Assembly (NCBI GenBank): GCA_017591395.1
Contig: WEDG01000306.1
Location: 87,514-151,513, forward strand
DNA: 64,000 nt
Source: Schistocephalus solidus
Lineage: Eukaryota; Platyhelminthes; Cestoda; Diphyllobothriidea; Diphyllobothriidae
Reading direction: 5' to 3'
Positions 48,224-60,091 of this stretch are shown here, in pieces. The position numbers and the translations under genes are program-made. Position 1 is the stretch's first letter, and the number at the start of each line of letters is the position of its first letter. Below the pieces are notes generated by a model that did not search any database, was not told where the DNA came from, and was given only the letters and a program-made list of their open reading frames with translations.

Positions 48224-48544
48224 TCAGCTACCAGCGAGATCAGATGCGACGGTGGTCCTATCTCCGGCAGGGCTAACAGCAGAAGCATCTGAGACGACCT
48301 TAGCAGCTGTTGTTTGGGGTTGCGTCGGCGTGACCTGTTCTGTAGCATTACTGCTGCGAGACTGATTGCCTCGTAGGGCGCGACACAGGCTACTGAGTGA
48401 ATCAACTTGTCGTGTGAGGGAGGCCACTTTCCCCTGTTCATGCTTCAGCGCGTCCGCGGTTTCCAGCAGGGTCTGCTGACTGACTTCCCATTTGGCTCTC
48501 CAATCCAAAGCCTGAGCTTCAGCAGCGCGAACGTGTTTCGTCAT
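48224..48544 (-). CDS. TXLN: Taxilin last exon
   Basis: It follows acceptor TTCTAAAG, phase 0, and codes 106 residues plus TGA at 48,226-48,224. MTKHVRAAEAQALDWRAKWE continues the coiled coil, SLCRALRG is the conserved taxilin end box, and the last ~45 residues (rich in Ser, Thr, Ala, Gln) are a non-conserved tail. The ATG at 48,544 is an internal codon, not a start: the upstream exon ends EMEK and the family reads EMEKMTK across this junction. Confidence 0.9.
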   Translation of the reverse strand: MTKHVRAAEAQALDWRAKWEVSQQTLLETADALKHEQGKVASLTRQVDSLSSLCRALRGNQSRSSNATEQVTPTQPQTTAAKVVSDASAVSPAGDRTTVASDLAGS

Positions 48545-51500
48545 CTTTAGAAAAGTGAAAGGTAGTGAGCACACAAAATGGATGGCGACCGCGTGAGCGT
48601 GATGCACACAGTTAATTGTTACTTATGTTAGATAAGATGGCTAATAAAAATAAATATATGAAATCGGATAACGCCAATTGGGCGAACAATATTTCTTAGT
48701 AACTAAAACTAAGTGGAAGGCAGTTTCGCGAACAACTGCCATGCACCTCTTTCTTACGGAGATCGCCGTCGCGTCCAGAGAAAAAAATATGGCGGAAACA
48801 GTGGGATGATGAGCTTTGTGGAAGGGCGAATGAGAGAGTACACTGATGATTTGAAAAAAACGATTATCGGTTGCAGCGGTGACAGAAGACAGTTTAAACC
48901 GCCCTACAGACTGTTTGGGAGGTTGGTTAAACCTTCCATTCTGAGAGCCTGTTGTGTATACTGCTAAGGGGTGGACTCCGAAGGATGAAGTCGCCAAGTA
49001 AGTGAACAGGCAGCAGCATGAGGATTCGGCAACTAACCTTTTCCATTTCCGTCTTGGCAGTCTCAAACATGTGATTGCTGTTACTGATGGTTTTATTGAA
49101 CTGTTGGTACTTGGTTTTGTAGAAGTCAATCTAAAACGCAAAAAGGTGAGATAATACATTTCTACCCAGCGCGCACATCAATAAGCAAGTAAGACAGCGA
49201 TCATACGCAAAACCAAAAAAGGATCGAATATGTCTATCGGTGGCAGAGGACGAGTTTGCTTATCCCAAACACATTTCCGGCCTCAGGTATCGCTACAACA
49301 ATAATCGCTGTTATTTCAATCCACATATACATCCAAAGGTCCACGGATTAATTATAATTAATAATAATAATAATAAATGGACGACTCCATGGATGGTCTT
49401 CATCCATTTTGAATGAAGCTCTTCACTGCTAACGCAAATGCCCGAAAAATGAAGCAGAGCCCCCATGTACTGTAGAGAGCATGCGTGACAACGAATGTCC
49501 TCGTGTTTTGGGTGATCGCATTAGACTAGACAACATATTCTATTCTACAACTTGTGGTAGGAGGATTCACGCTTGGTCTGCCTGTGTATTCGCATTCAAC
49601 GGTGCGGCCACATTCCCTGAAACCAAGTTCTACTGGTATTTGAGATCCCTGTTACAGACCGACAAGACATGCAGTTTCGAAATCTTGATGATTGTCTCAG
49701 CACGTTCTCATTGTATGAATTTAGGACGGTCTCTGATTATTTTTAGCCCAAAAAAATCGGGTATGCACCTTTGTCTGAAGAGTTCGAATCGCCCGGGAGG
49801 ATCGCCACGATAGAAGCTAAAGGCTGCTGCTGTTGCTGCCAACATCATTCATTCTACCGATGCAGTCCAAGCTGCCGCAGCAGAATTCATAATAGGAGAC
49901 TGATGCGTGGTAGAGAAGAAGGTAACAAATTCGGATCCCATCATGTTCTCGTTCACACAGGCCTGAAGACCCAATCCCCCAGTTCAACCAAAATACCTCC
50001 TGCCAGATACCCTGGCAGGAAGTCCGCCTTCTGTTGCAAACCAATCGACGGAGAAGACAACAGCAACAAAACCAACACCGAATTTATGGGCACTGCTCAA
50101 GATTCCCAAAACTTCACAAGATGGTGACTCTGATGATGACTGATACTGCTGCTGATGATGATTCCGGTGGTGGTAGTGGTGTGCGTGTTTAATCGCTGGA
50201 GTATGAATAACATTGGCCTGACGTTTCCGGTTCTCGCGCAAACCCATTATCAAAGGAAGTTTCAGATAAGAGTCAGCGAGCGGATCTTCTTATTCTGCAT
50301 ATATAACATGCAGGCAACCAGTGAGGACAGACATTGGAGCATGAATACCAATCGTTTCAGATAGAGCCTAACATGAAGATCAGGATGGGCGACGAAGGGA
50401 TATACGGTTCAACCTAGTTTTGCTTATATCCAATTCCTACTTATTTCATTTCAGCAGGCTTGATTTGATTCCTTTTCTCTTTCCCTTGTTACTCGTCACA
50501 CTGCCCGGAAGTGTTACCATTAGGATTATTTTCGGTTTAGGGTTAGTGCATTGAGTTGGAAAAATAAGGGCTAGAGTTAGGGTCCGGTTTAGATAATTAG
50601 GATTAGAAGCTAGGTTTGGGGCTAGCGTTAGAGGTAGGAGTAAAATGTAGGGTTCGGAGTAGGGGCTTAAAATTAGAGTTAGACGTTAAACATTAGTTTA
50701 GGTTTGTGGTTAAGGGTTAGGGTACCAACGTTGTTATCTTTAGTCGCGGCCATCACGACAGCCAGATTTAACGTATAATCTTCAAACTTTCTCCCTCACT
50801 GTGATGGATCATGACAGAAGATATTCAGTTAACTTGGAAAATCTAATTAACGCAGCCGGTTTCCTTTTCCACTCGTCTTCATCTCCTAATTTCAAGTATT
50901 CCAAAGTCGAAGCTTGCATGTTTATGCTTGAAGCGTAAATGTAATTTTCAACTTCTGCTTCCGGTAAACAGATATCTGTCAGTTTCGATTACAGTGCTCA
51001 CAAAACCGTTATTACAACCATTTATTGCATAGGTCCTTGCCGAAAATTTTCTGAGTGTGAACACATATCAGGTCGTCACTTGACGATTTCTGGTCCTAGG
51101 ATCGTATAAACAGACATCCAAATATTATAGGCATAAGAACATGACCGAAAAAGACTGGAATGGCCGTTTCTGGCTTATTAGCCATCAACAGCCAGTCATA
51201 GCCAACCACAATTGTTGCGGAAACTGAGTCTGGAACTCGTGACCTGTTGATGAGGGGTCCAACGCTTTTAGACGCGGCTTTAGCGGCTCTTTGGCTTGCC
51301 AGTTTTGATCAGGAGTAGTAACACTGATTAATGGATGCTCAACGATTGGTTATAGGACCCACTTGTTCCATTCTGCCTTATGGCTCATTCTCGAATCCCA
51401 CCGGCAACCGAACAGCGGCTAGTAGTATTCGAGACAGATTAGCAATGCCGACAAAGACAAAGGAGACCAGAATGGCCATTTCTGTTCAAAAAAAGAAGCC

Positions 51501-54500
51501 TTATTGTACAGACAATGGATTATAATTGGTTGATTTTCGTCATCTGTGTGGCAGAAGAGCGTCCATCGACTTATGTTAATATTTCTGATCGAAACTGGAA
51601 AGATAATGAGCAGGCGGAGCAGTGAATAAGAGCATGTGGCCTCTAATCAACAAACAGGTCATTTAAGTGAATCTCAGTTAGCGCAACAAATGGGGTTGGG
51701 CAGGACTGGCTGATGACATTTAATGAGCCAGAAATGGTCATTCCAGTCTCCATTTGCCAGCGATGTTCATCTGCCTATAATGCTAACCACCGTCAAGCTG
51801 CTCGCGTGATGAGTCCCCTAACCGATCGATGAGCGTGCATCTACTAACATTCAAATATTGTCAGAAAAGACACGCCAAAAGCCCCCAGGTGTCAGGAGCA
51901 GGTGACCGTACCCGACCGAACGAGGTGACGAGTCAGATGATCTCGGATTTCATGACAAGAGAGACCCCCTGGGGGGGGCGATCTATGTGCGCGTGCTTCT
52001 GTTTCGAGTTCAAAATGGTGGTTGATTGACAGGAAACAGCAGCCATCGTAATCCAATCGATGAATTGGCTAATTTTTGACACCACAAACATCCAGTCCAT
52101 TAAGATACCAAATAAACAATAAAATCGCTGCTAATGTACAAACATCATTGTTAGGGAGACCGACGCGATGTTCATGGCAAATGCCCTAATTGAAAACAAT
52201 CACAGTGGGGCATGTAAATTGGCGTGAGACTGCTTTACTTTATCAGTACTGCAGCTAATTTGGCGACTAGCGGTCTCTGTTACGCAAGCTGCACACGCGT
52301 GTAAAGTCGGCGCCCGCAAACTGAAAGCATGACTAAGAACCAACTCAAGACGGCGCGTGGCAACCTAAGTGATAGCTAGAGGTGTGACCATTTCCGGCAC
52401 CCCGACATTAACCAAGCAACCTTAAGCCTGATTGTCGGTCCTGCTACAGGTAGGCCACTTAGACGAGCCGGCGCTAGGGGCGCCTGAGGTTTCACTGTAG
52501 AATACAACGGATGCACCGTCTGAGTAAGACGCAGCTGGAAGACTTGAGCCAGCGCGCTGCACTGGCCCTCATAACTATACTCCAGGACCTCCCCAACTGT
52601 TAAACATCCAACCGGAATACGTTTCCAAACCACTCACCTATGTTATTAGTACTTTCCGTGAATTAAAATCAATTTGTTCATACTTTTAGCTAACGTACAT
52701 GTAAAACGGAAGGAATGGTCTTCCACCACCTTACCACGACACACCGAAAACTTTCAGTCAGTATCTATGCCACAGGCTCAATCCCAATGTGATCATCGTC
52801 AATAACGACACGGAAATATATACAATTTCGGTTTCTCTGTATTGTTATAACGAACCCAGTTCAAATCGCGGAGACACAATGAATGTGAAGAGGTGTGCGG
52901 CAAATATTAATCTTCAGTAAGGCTGTTTCAAGGACTCCAATTTAGTTATTTCCCTTTTGGCATCTGTTGCCTGGTTTTCCAAACGCTGGTAGACCTAATG
53001 CGTGATGCTTACAGAATGCCTCATTTTGCTGTCTGGTATCTATTATGAATGGTTTGCGGACTGTCAAGTTCTCTTCACCAGAGCGCTTGAAACAGGACCT
53101 CCCCGTGAGCGACCACTCCATGATAGTACGATTACAATGAAATGGCCTTGCGTGTTGGACGTTGGATTGCCCTGCTTCCAACGTTGCATCGGCAAAATTA
53201 CAGGCGACTAGAGCTACCCTCTTAGGAATCGACAGAAGGCAAGTGTGAAGTGCAGACCAAGAGATTTAGCGTGGTAAGTCCTACAGAGGAATTTTGTGTG
53301 GATATTGTGAATGGTTCGCATACAACAATTAATGACCAGGTTAGTGGCGACCAGCTTACCAGAGCGTACAAGGAAACGTTATTTTGCCTCTTGAGGATTA
53401 TAGATCTACTACCTAACTGAGCCTCCGTGTAATGCTAAATATACGGTTTTCGGTGCCTACATAGTTGTTTTGAAGTTATTACCCTTTTTCCCAGTAGTTC
53501 CCCGTTGTCAGTGACTATTAGAACGATCAAAAGCCGGTCAGGAATAATGCAGCAAACGCTGGAATCGTGACACCGTCTCCCGAGTCTATGCTCCATAACC
53601 ACGAAAACTCGCGTGTACCGTGTATCCGTCCGGTCTGTCCTTCTTTTTGGTTGTGATAGCTGGACTGTGCGTGTGGACGATGAGTGAGTGCTGGACCATC
53701 CTTCGAGTGAATTACACAGACTACGACTCAAATGAGATATTTAGCGCTCGCTGCCACAAACGACCCAGAATATCAGAGTCCATCCAACAAAGACGACTGG
53801 GGTGATTTGGACACGTTGTTCATCGTCCATCTCACGGGTTCAGTGTCACTGTCCTTGATCCGGCACCACTACCTCATTGGAGGCGTCGAAGAGGGTGTTA
53901 ACTCAAAACCTGGCCGGACAGAGTGCGTCAAGATGATGGAAGTGGTTCTTGGACCTTCGGTATTCGGTAACCGTCGTTGGCGAAGAGAATGATTCGAAAT
54001 GTCCAGACCTGCTGCTGCGGAGTCACGCGTGACCTCATCGAGGCCGGTGAAAACTGGCGTGATCGTAGCCGTACGAAGTAGTAAGCAGCACTTCCATTTC
54101 TCTTCCCCCCCCCCACCTTCTTCCGAATACTCGTCACGTTCCAGCGATAACAGGCTGGACTGTCTGCGTACCTCCATCCTAATGTGTCATAGCAAGTATA
54201 GTTCATTCCCGGCTGCATTTCCAAGTTGCCAGAGTGACTTGTTGGGTTTTTTTTCTACCACAACCAGAAAATATGTCATCCTTCAGGGTCGCGTGCTCTG
54301 TCGTTGAGCCACGCGCGATGTGATTTCCAGCCATGCGATCGGTCTGTGTTACTTAATTTCCGACTTTCAGAACAAGACTGATGTTTTGCTCATCTTGCAG
54401 CAGGCAGACAATTTCCGACGACATATATTTCTTCATCAAGAGAAGACATTACTCCAAGTCCTAGCATGACAATTCATCTCGTTTACCATGGTGACAGTTG

Positions 54501-57500
54501 AAGCGCTTAGCAGGGTGTGGCCGCTGCAAGTTTTACAGCCTCAGATGCGACCCAACGAATACATAGGCGCCGGCATTAAGGACGGCAAGAATTCTGGCGC
54601 AAATCTCAAAACACCGAAAGCATACCCTAACCGAGACAAAGAGTAAAAAGTTCGCTGATACTTGCTTCCTCAGATGAGAGATGGATATAGTCAAAACAGA
54701 GTGAAGAACGACCTAAGTCATCATCCATACAAATGACTACTGTCCCTCCACCCATTTAAACACGCAGTTTCCATCCGTAGCAATGGCACAGAAGTGAGTG
54801 ACTCGATCAGCGCTCCAGTGACCATATTGGTTGGAACGTTGACTTTCGGCGGAAAAAAATTCGTACCGCGGTCGGACTGTGACAGTAATTGGGAGTAATA
54901 ACCATATGTGTGCACGTATCTCCTCATTTTGGGTCTGAGTGTGAAAACATTTATTCGGTTGGAGGAATTACGAAAATGAATGAACTAGCGATCGTCAAAC
55001 CATCCTCTGTGAAATTACTAAATGGGCGTTTTCAGCGGTCTTAAATGCGATGGAATTAGTAAGTCTGCACTATCCGTAGAATAGGATTATTTTCGAGGCT
55101 CATAGAAAAATTGTAACAATACGAATGGGCTAAGCACTCAATATAAAAAAACATTCCGAGACGAATCCACAACAGCTGCTGGTGAACGTGCCAGCTCCCC
55201 GGTATTTAGGCTGACTCTTCTTCCCTAGTCCAGTCCGGGTCTTCTCATTACAGCACATCTGATGGTCCACATCAAGCACTATGAACGAACTACTGTGCAG
55301 CAAACGTGCTGCTATCTGACATCAACTTACCTGTTCTTTTAGCTTGTCTTCCACGTTTCGATGGGCATCCAGGCGCTTGTTGAGCAGTTCAGACTCCTCT
55401 TTGAGGCGGGCAATTTTCTGCTCGGAGACCATTTGCTCCTGTTGATGCTGGACTTTCGCTTGCTCCAACTTCGCCTCAGCTAGTTTCGCCTCCAGTTCGC
55501 GCGTCTTTATCAGCTGGAGAAAGAAAGAACAAAATATCACTAAGGACAGGGCTAGCAGGGACTATATTGATAATTCAAGTAGTTTGTATTGGATGAAGCA
55601 GGGGTAACTAAAAGAAATGATTTCTTATTTATGTATATTCCATCGAAATCAAGAGGAAATTTTATCCGAACAACGGGAAGCAAATCGATAGATTTGGAGA
55701 AACCAATTTAGTAAAGGATACGGTTCTGATCAACGATGTACGCAAAACTTAACGGCATAAAAGCCTGCCCGAAAAGGCTGCAATTAAGAAAGGTTCTAGC
55801 GAAACTGCCTACCGGACTTTGGTGGCTCGTAATGTTTAGCAATACACGCTGACATGCAAGATGCACCGACTCGTAAACGAGTTGACAATATTTTCAATGC
55901 GTGCTATCAAAAAGACCGCAGAAATGATGTGTGCGGAACATAAAATCAAAGCCCCTTACACAGGCTAAGTTAAAGCCTATCATTATTTATCGGGTAAAAA
56001 ACCAATAAAACTAAAGTCAAAGCAAAAAGAGTCAAAAGTATTTTATCCGCCTCTACCGTCTTTTTTAACAGTTTCATAAACTAAATATCAGATCGGATAC
56101 TTAACTTGAAAATAAATTTCGGTCCGCCAGAAGATTGGGACTGTAAGTGCGTAACAACGGGTTGTTTTAGAAAAATTTGTAAATTGGCCATAAAATGGGA
56201 CGTTGGTATGAAAACATGTACACTTAAATGCCAACCGATTGTGTGATAACGCATATGCAGTTCAGTAGATTATGCATTCATTTTATAATACTGTCGCGGA
56301 AACATTAATAAAAAACGAGTATTCAGGACTATCTGCGATGGAAAGATCAAGCGATGCCCTGCATCCATTAACTTTGGCTACTTAAAATTCTACATGACGC
56401 GATTCGTGTTGGTTCAACACGCTCTGGCTGATCACTGTCAACCTTTTACGAGATTCGCCAACAGTTCTTGTCATTATCATTATTTTAAAAATGCGCACGT
56501 GCACATACGTGTGAAGACAAATGGAAGAATCGCAGGGCAGAACTGGGCCCCTCATAGACCAGAGAGCACCAGTTATAACCTCTTCGTTTTTGTTTGTGCT
56601 GAAAACACAAGCGGGCAGTCTGTGGAGTGTTGACTTCATTCTCTATTACTGACCTCCATTAGTTAATCATTTGCACGTATACCCTTCATGTCGTGGTATT
56701 ATCATTAAAGGCAAAAATTATCCTTAATATGCGCTTCTACCGCGGGTTCACTTTGTCTAAACCTTAATTATTTTCAGCTGCAAAATTAGAAGATATTTGA
56801 GTTAACAGGTTTCCATTTTAAAAACCGTCATTACTGTTTTCACGTTTAGTATTAAGCAGCGTCGATGACTACTAAATCATGGGGATTCGCTTGATAAAAC
56901 TGTGCGTATTTCATGAATTTACGTGCGTATCACAGAAAAACTTGGAAGATGTGATCCACAAAAGAACGGTACATACCTTCTTAACGTGCTCTTCTCGGCC
57001 TTCATGGTCCTTAATGAAATTATGCAATTTTTCAGCCAACTGTTGGTTCTCTTCCCGTAACTCCTTGTTCTTGTTTAAGTACTCACCAAGTTGTTTTTGG
57101 ATGTCGAGGATGCTGGCTGGAAGCGATCAGCTACCGCCTTTCGTTGCTTATCCTCCGACTCGGCCATTTGCATACTCTCTTCCTGTGGAGAATCAGTAAA
57201 CAAGATTAACATTCTGTCAACACGCGCAAGACTGGGTGGGTGGATCGATCGTGCCCCCTAAACGGGCCACGTGGTAGATGCGTTAGACCAACACGGGGGC
57301 CACATCAGGGCACGACATGCGTTATTCGGGTTGCGCTCCGCTAACAAATGCCGAACATGGGCGGTGTGGTGGCACGCCTAGGGGCGGCTAGGACTTAGGG
57401 GACCCGGCCGCGCCAGCCACCTGCGTCCTCTCCCGCCTCCGGTCTTCTTGACTCTGTCTTGACACCGGGCTCAGGTGGGGGAGGAGGAGAGAGTGCGGTA

Positions 57501-59500
57501 GATGCAGCGCACGTCTTCTATCACTTTAAACTAAATCACGCGCAAGTCACCGTCCCTGCTCCGCTTTCCCATAGAGCAAACGGTGGACATCGTCGGACTA
57601 CGACGGTCGAACTGTCGGGTGGATCGACCGTGACGGGGGCTGCAGCTCTCATCTACTTCACAGTAAAGCTAACCTTAAAAGTGCACAAAGACTACACGCC
57701 ACTGATAAATAAGGTGATGGACTTATTAAAAAGGAGAGTCGGGCAGTGCGAGGACAGCTGGGCCCATCACAGCTTAGTTGGATCCCTGTCTAAACATGAA
57801 AACGTGTTGTAGGCCAATTTTGATAGTGTCCTTATGCAGAAGTCGAACTATATTTGAACGGTAAATCCTAAGATACTTAGGTCTGGCATGAGTAAGGTGG
57901 TCATAGTCGGGCTCGCATAAAATTTGGTCTTACCTTTATTTGATGATTCTGCTTTTGCAGTTCGCGACAAAGACTTTCAAGCTTCTCCTTCTGTTGAAGA
58001 ACGCGAGCTAATTCGTTTTGAAATTTGTCTCTCTCGCCAAGGATCTATGGGTGTTAAAATTGTGTATTACCATGTTCTTAGGAGAACAGATTTCAAAGGA
58101 AATTTACTGGAGAACAGATTTCAAAAGTTAAAAAGTGTGATGATGGACACCTTAAAATTCCCAGTATTTTCAGTCAGCGACCATCAAGATTAAGGTTAAA
58201 TCTGATTTAAAAACAGTGCGTTTTAAATCATCACACCGTAGCTTACAAAATCTGTAAAATTTACAGGCCAATAATACGACGCTCTCTCCAGCCTGTTTAA
58301 ATTAAGAATAGGATTTAGACTAGCATCCTTGTAGTCAGGACGACTGATCGCCCTGCCCCCCCCCCCCCCTCCCTCCTCGATCGACCTTGCTGGGAACAAC
58401 TATGGTCCATTCGTAAACTAAGACTGTGGTCCACCGGTTTTTGAAGGTCGCTATAGAGAGGACGAAGTTAGTGGTCAACATTTTTTGCAAAACAAGGCGA
58501 ATTTCTACGGATAAAGCTGTGGCAGTTTCGACGCAGGTGTATTTGGATTAGTGAAGTACCTATTAGGTGTGAGATATTCCACAAGAAATATGATTATGAA
58601 TAGACGAAACTTGCATAAAAATAAATTCTGAAGCACCTTGTCTTCAGGTGCCTTTATCGCTGGTTAATAACTTCCACTGTAAAGATCATTAGTCCTCTTT
58701 TGATAAATTCCCTTCCAAAGCACGCACCCACATTAGTCAGTGTTTCTGTTCCTGATAAGGATGGAAATGGCGAGCATTGGCGGAGCATGGACTTAATAGG
58801 GACCAGTTGATAAACCAGCCGGCTTCCTAAAGCCTCAAGTACAATTGAAATCGGTCAGTATATAGTCGGAGATCATAAAGGCGGCAGAATCACCACATCT
58901 GTGCCCATAAACCTCGTCAAAAGCCAGATTTGCTGTATGATGACCGTTTTCGGAAAAAATTATGTTGTGCGAGAGAAAAAAAAACTCTATTTGCTAGGCA
59001 AACCGAGACATCTTAGTTGGCGTAATATTACGCTTGCTCATTTAAAAAGCAATATATCATCAAAGTTCGGGCAGCGACATAAGAATTTCGCATAAAAATA
59101 TTTTATCAGCGAGGAGCGAAACATATAAGGCCGTCGACAGCCAAACGTTTTTGGGTGAAAAGGCTCGCATTCGTATGAGAAAGAAGTATGAACGAACTTA
59201 CGGAGAGGACACGTTTATCAGCCTGCTTTGCCTTGAGCTGTCCTTCTTCATTTTCAGACTGTAACTTTACATAGGATCTATGTAGAACAATTAATTTTTC
59301 CTCAGGGGTGGCATCCCGCGGGACGTCGTGGAGAGTGATATCTACACATCATTAAAATGGTGTAGGGCCCATACCAACCGATTTTAGCTCGCGCATTTTT
59401 TGTTTTTTTGTCAGGTTAAGAAAGCTAGGTTTCGCCTGGATATCATCCGTATTTTCCAGTTCAGAGCATTTTGCAGCACTTTCCTTCGGACATTGGACTG
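48224..59500 (-). CDS. TXLN: Taxilin family protein, seven exons recovered (N-terminus missing)
   Basis: Exons, in transcript order: 59,500-59,375; 59,341-59,202; 58,044-57,934; 57,182-56,977; 55,513-55,331; 49,130-49,038; 48,544-48,224. Joined, they give about 393 codons following the taxilin coiled coil from end to end: TPEEKL, KLESLCRELQ, ELREENQQLAEKL, REEHVKK, then AKLAEAKLEQAK, FETAKTEMEKMTK, and W.AKWEVSQQTLLE...LCRALRG before a short variable tail. Taxilins are cytosolic coiled-coil partners of syntaxins and act in vesicle traffic. All introns have GT-AG ends, and all but the first are phase 0. The start codon and the variable N-terminal region were not found; they may lie beyond the LINE at 60-63.5 kb or past the window. 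One exon has an apparent 1-nt deletion (see that entry), so the gene is either slightly mis-sequenced or newly damaged. Which paralogue (alpha, beta or gamma) cannot be told. Confidence 0.9.
49038..49130 (-). CDS. TXLN: Taxilin exon (31 codons)
   Basis: Acceptor GTTTTAG, donor GTTAGT, phase 0 on both sides. It reads IDFYKTKYQQFNKTISNSN, then MFETAKTEMEK, the taxilin block just before the final coiled-coil exon. Confidence 0.88.
50530..50730. repeat. Degenerate TTAGGG-like tract
   Basis: Many variants of TTAGGG, TTAGAG and TAGGTT are scattered over about 200 bp (gggttagtg, gagttaggg, ttaaggg, ttaggg). It resembles an old interstitial telomere-type repeat, but units are never in clean tandem. 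Confidence 0.5.
51140..51775. repeat. Inverted repeat, arms about 150 bp, spacer about 310 bp
   Basis: The left arm (51,140-51,295) holds gactggaatggccgtttct then cagccagtcatagccaacca then gttgcggaaactgag and gacctgttgat. The reverse complement of 51,605-51,770 gives the same blocks in the same order with substitutions. A third, partial direct copy (accagaatggccatttctg) lies in the spacer at about 51,468, and another at about 45,046, so a dispersed element in opposite orientations explains the structure. Confidence 0.75.
55331..55513 (-). CDS. TXLN: Taxilin exon (61 codons)
   Basis: Acceptor TTTCTCCAG and donor GTAAGT, phase 0 on both sides, no stop. It encodes a continuous heptad coiled coil: KTRELEAKLAEAKLEQAKVQ, then VSEQKIARLKEESELLNKRL and NVEDKLKEQ. 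In family members this is the region after the REEHxxK box. Confidence 0.92.
56977..57182 (-). CDS. TXLN: Taxilin exon with apparent 1-nt deletion
   Basis: Acceptor CTCCACAG, donor GTATGT. The first part reads EESMQMAESEDKQRKAV then ADRFQ in frame 1. From about 57,119 the conserved taxilin text (SILDIQKQLGEYL, KELREENQQLAEKL, KDHEGREEHVKK) is in the next frame. Exactly one nucleotide is missing between RFQ and SILDIQ, making the exon 206 nt where 207 (69 codons) would keep phase 0 on both sides. Frame before and after is otherwise clean, with no other damage in the exon, so a sequencing or assembly slip is as likely as a real mutation. Confidence 0.88.
57252..57614 (+). repeat. Interspersed repeat (longest copy), in a taxilin intron
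   Basis: Full match, in the opposite orientation, with 9.00-9.31 kb and a partial one with 44.64-44.97 kb. Compared with the 9-kb copy it has an extra ~65-bp internal segment that begins with a short GGA tract. It is GC-rich relative to the intron around it. Confidence 0.85.
57934..58044 (-). CDS. TXLN: Taxilin exon (37 codons)
   Basis: Acceptor CACCCATAG, donor GTAAGA, phase 0 on both sides. It reads ILGERDKFQNELARVLQQ, then KEKLESLCRELQKQNHQIK. KLESLCRELQ is the most diagnostic box of the family. Confidence 0.95.
58353..58371. repeat. Poly-C tract
   Basis: A run of about 14 C residues in the taxilin intron. Confidence 0.85.
59202..59341 (-). CDS. TXLN: Taxilin exon with TPEEKL box
   Basis: Acceptor TGTGTAG, donor GTAAGT (phase 0). 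It reads ITLHDVPRDATPEEKLIVLH then RSYVKLQSENEEGQL and QADKRVLS. The family has a T/S-P-E/D-E-K-L box at the start of the conserved coiled coil, which fits. Confidence 0.88.
59342..59374 (-). other. 33-nt intron of the taxilin gene
   Basis: GTATGG...TGTGTAG, 33 nt, phase 1, between the ELKSV and ITLHDV codons. Read through, it would bring a TAA stop, so removal is needed. Introns of about 30-40 nt at the 5' end of genes are known in schistosomes and other flatworms. Confidence 0.6.
59375..59500 (-). CDS. TXLN: Taxilin upstream exon (variable N-terminal region)
   Basis: The open frame reads KESAAKCSELENTDDIQAKP, then SFLNLTKKQKMRELKSV, and joins the next exon in phase 1 (G|AT gives Asp). The acceptor is CTCTCCAG with exon start 59,500, or CAG three bases further in. 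The text is not conserved in taxilins I know, so this exon rests on open frame, splice sites and position. Further 5' exons were not found. Confidence 0.55.
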
Positions 59501-59504
59501 CTGG

Positions 59505-60085
59505 AGAGCACGGTGCAATAGCAACTTATTCCCTTAATGCGCGTCACTTTGAGTCTAAATAAACCCGTCACGGGTAAGTGAATAGTAACAGACTGAATTC
59601 CATTTTAATTCAATTCATTGAGGGGAATAGACATGGGCCTTTGAGTACCATATTTGTAATGTGAACTAAAGTGTGGTATGCAGAGAAACCATGTGTATTG
59701 AAAAATGTCAAAGGCGATCATAAAATATGACAAGTGGTGCGTGAGTCTCGAGGGTTCGGTTAAATCCCTCATCACCCTTGCTCATAATTTAACATAAAGC
59801 ATTCCAGGGACGGTGATATCACAACCTCTACAGGGAGGGCATTGCAATGTTGACAATTCTGACAGAGAAAAATAACTAGCGCACATCCAGTCTCGCCTGC
59901 TGGACGTGCAGTTTCAGTGGGTTAAATCGGAAATGGGACGTGACAGCAAATTCAAAAAAGTTGGAGAATTCCAGGCAGCAATACACTGAGTTCAAAATTC
60001 AGAATGTATGCACAAGATCCCCGTGCATTCTCCTGTAACTCAAAAGGAACAGAGTAAGATTCCCTAGGCGGGTTGGATGGGGCAA
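59505..60085. other. Spacer or intron, nothing recognised
   Basis: No exon I can support; the missing taxilin N-terminal exons could be small and hidden here. Confidence 0.4.
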
Positions 60086-60091
60086 GGAGTC

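Larger units (their letters stand above)
49131..55330 (-). other. 6.2-kb taxilin intron
   Basis: No exon seen. Contents noted: a TTAGGG-like degenerate tract (50.53-50.73 kb) and an inverted repeat (51.14-51.77 kb). The open frames inside, up to 118 codons, lack recognisable domains and splice context; the GC content is higher than in the palindrome region. Confidence 0.6.

Noticed and set aside
49771..50127. 118-codon frame in the taxilin intron
   Set aside because: Low-complexity text, no domain, no splice context and opposite strand to the gene.
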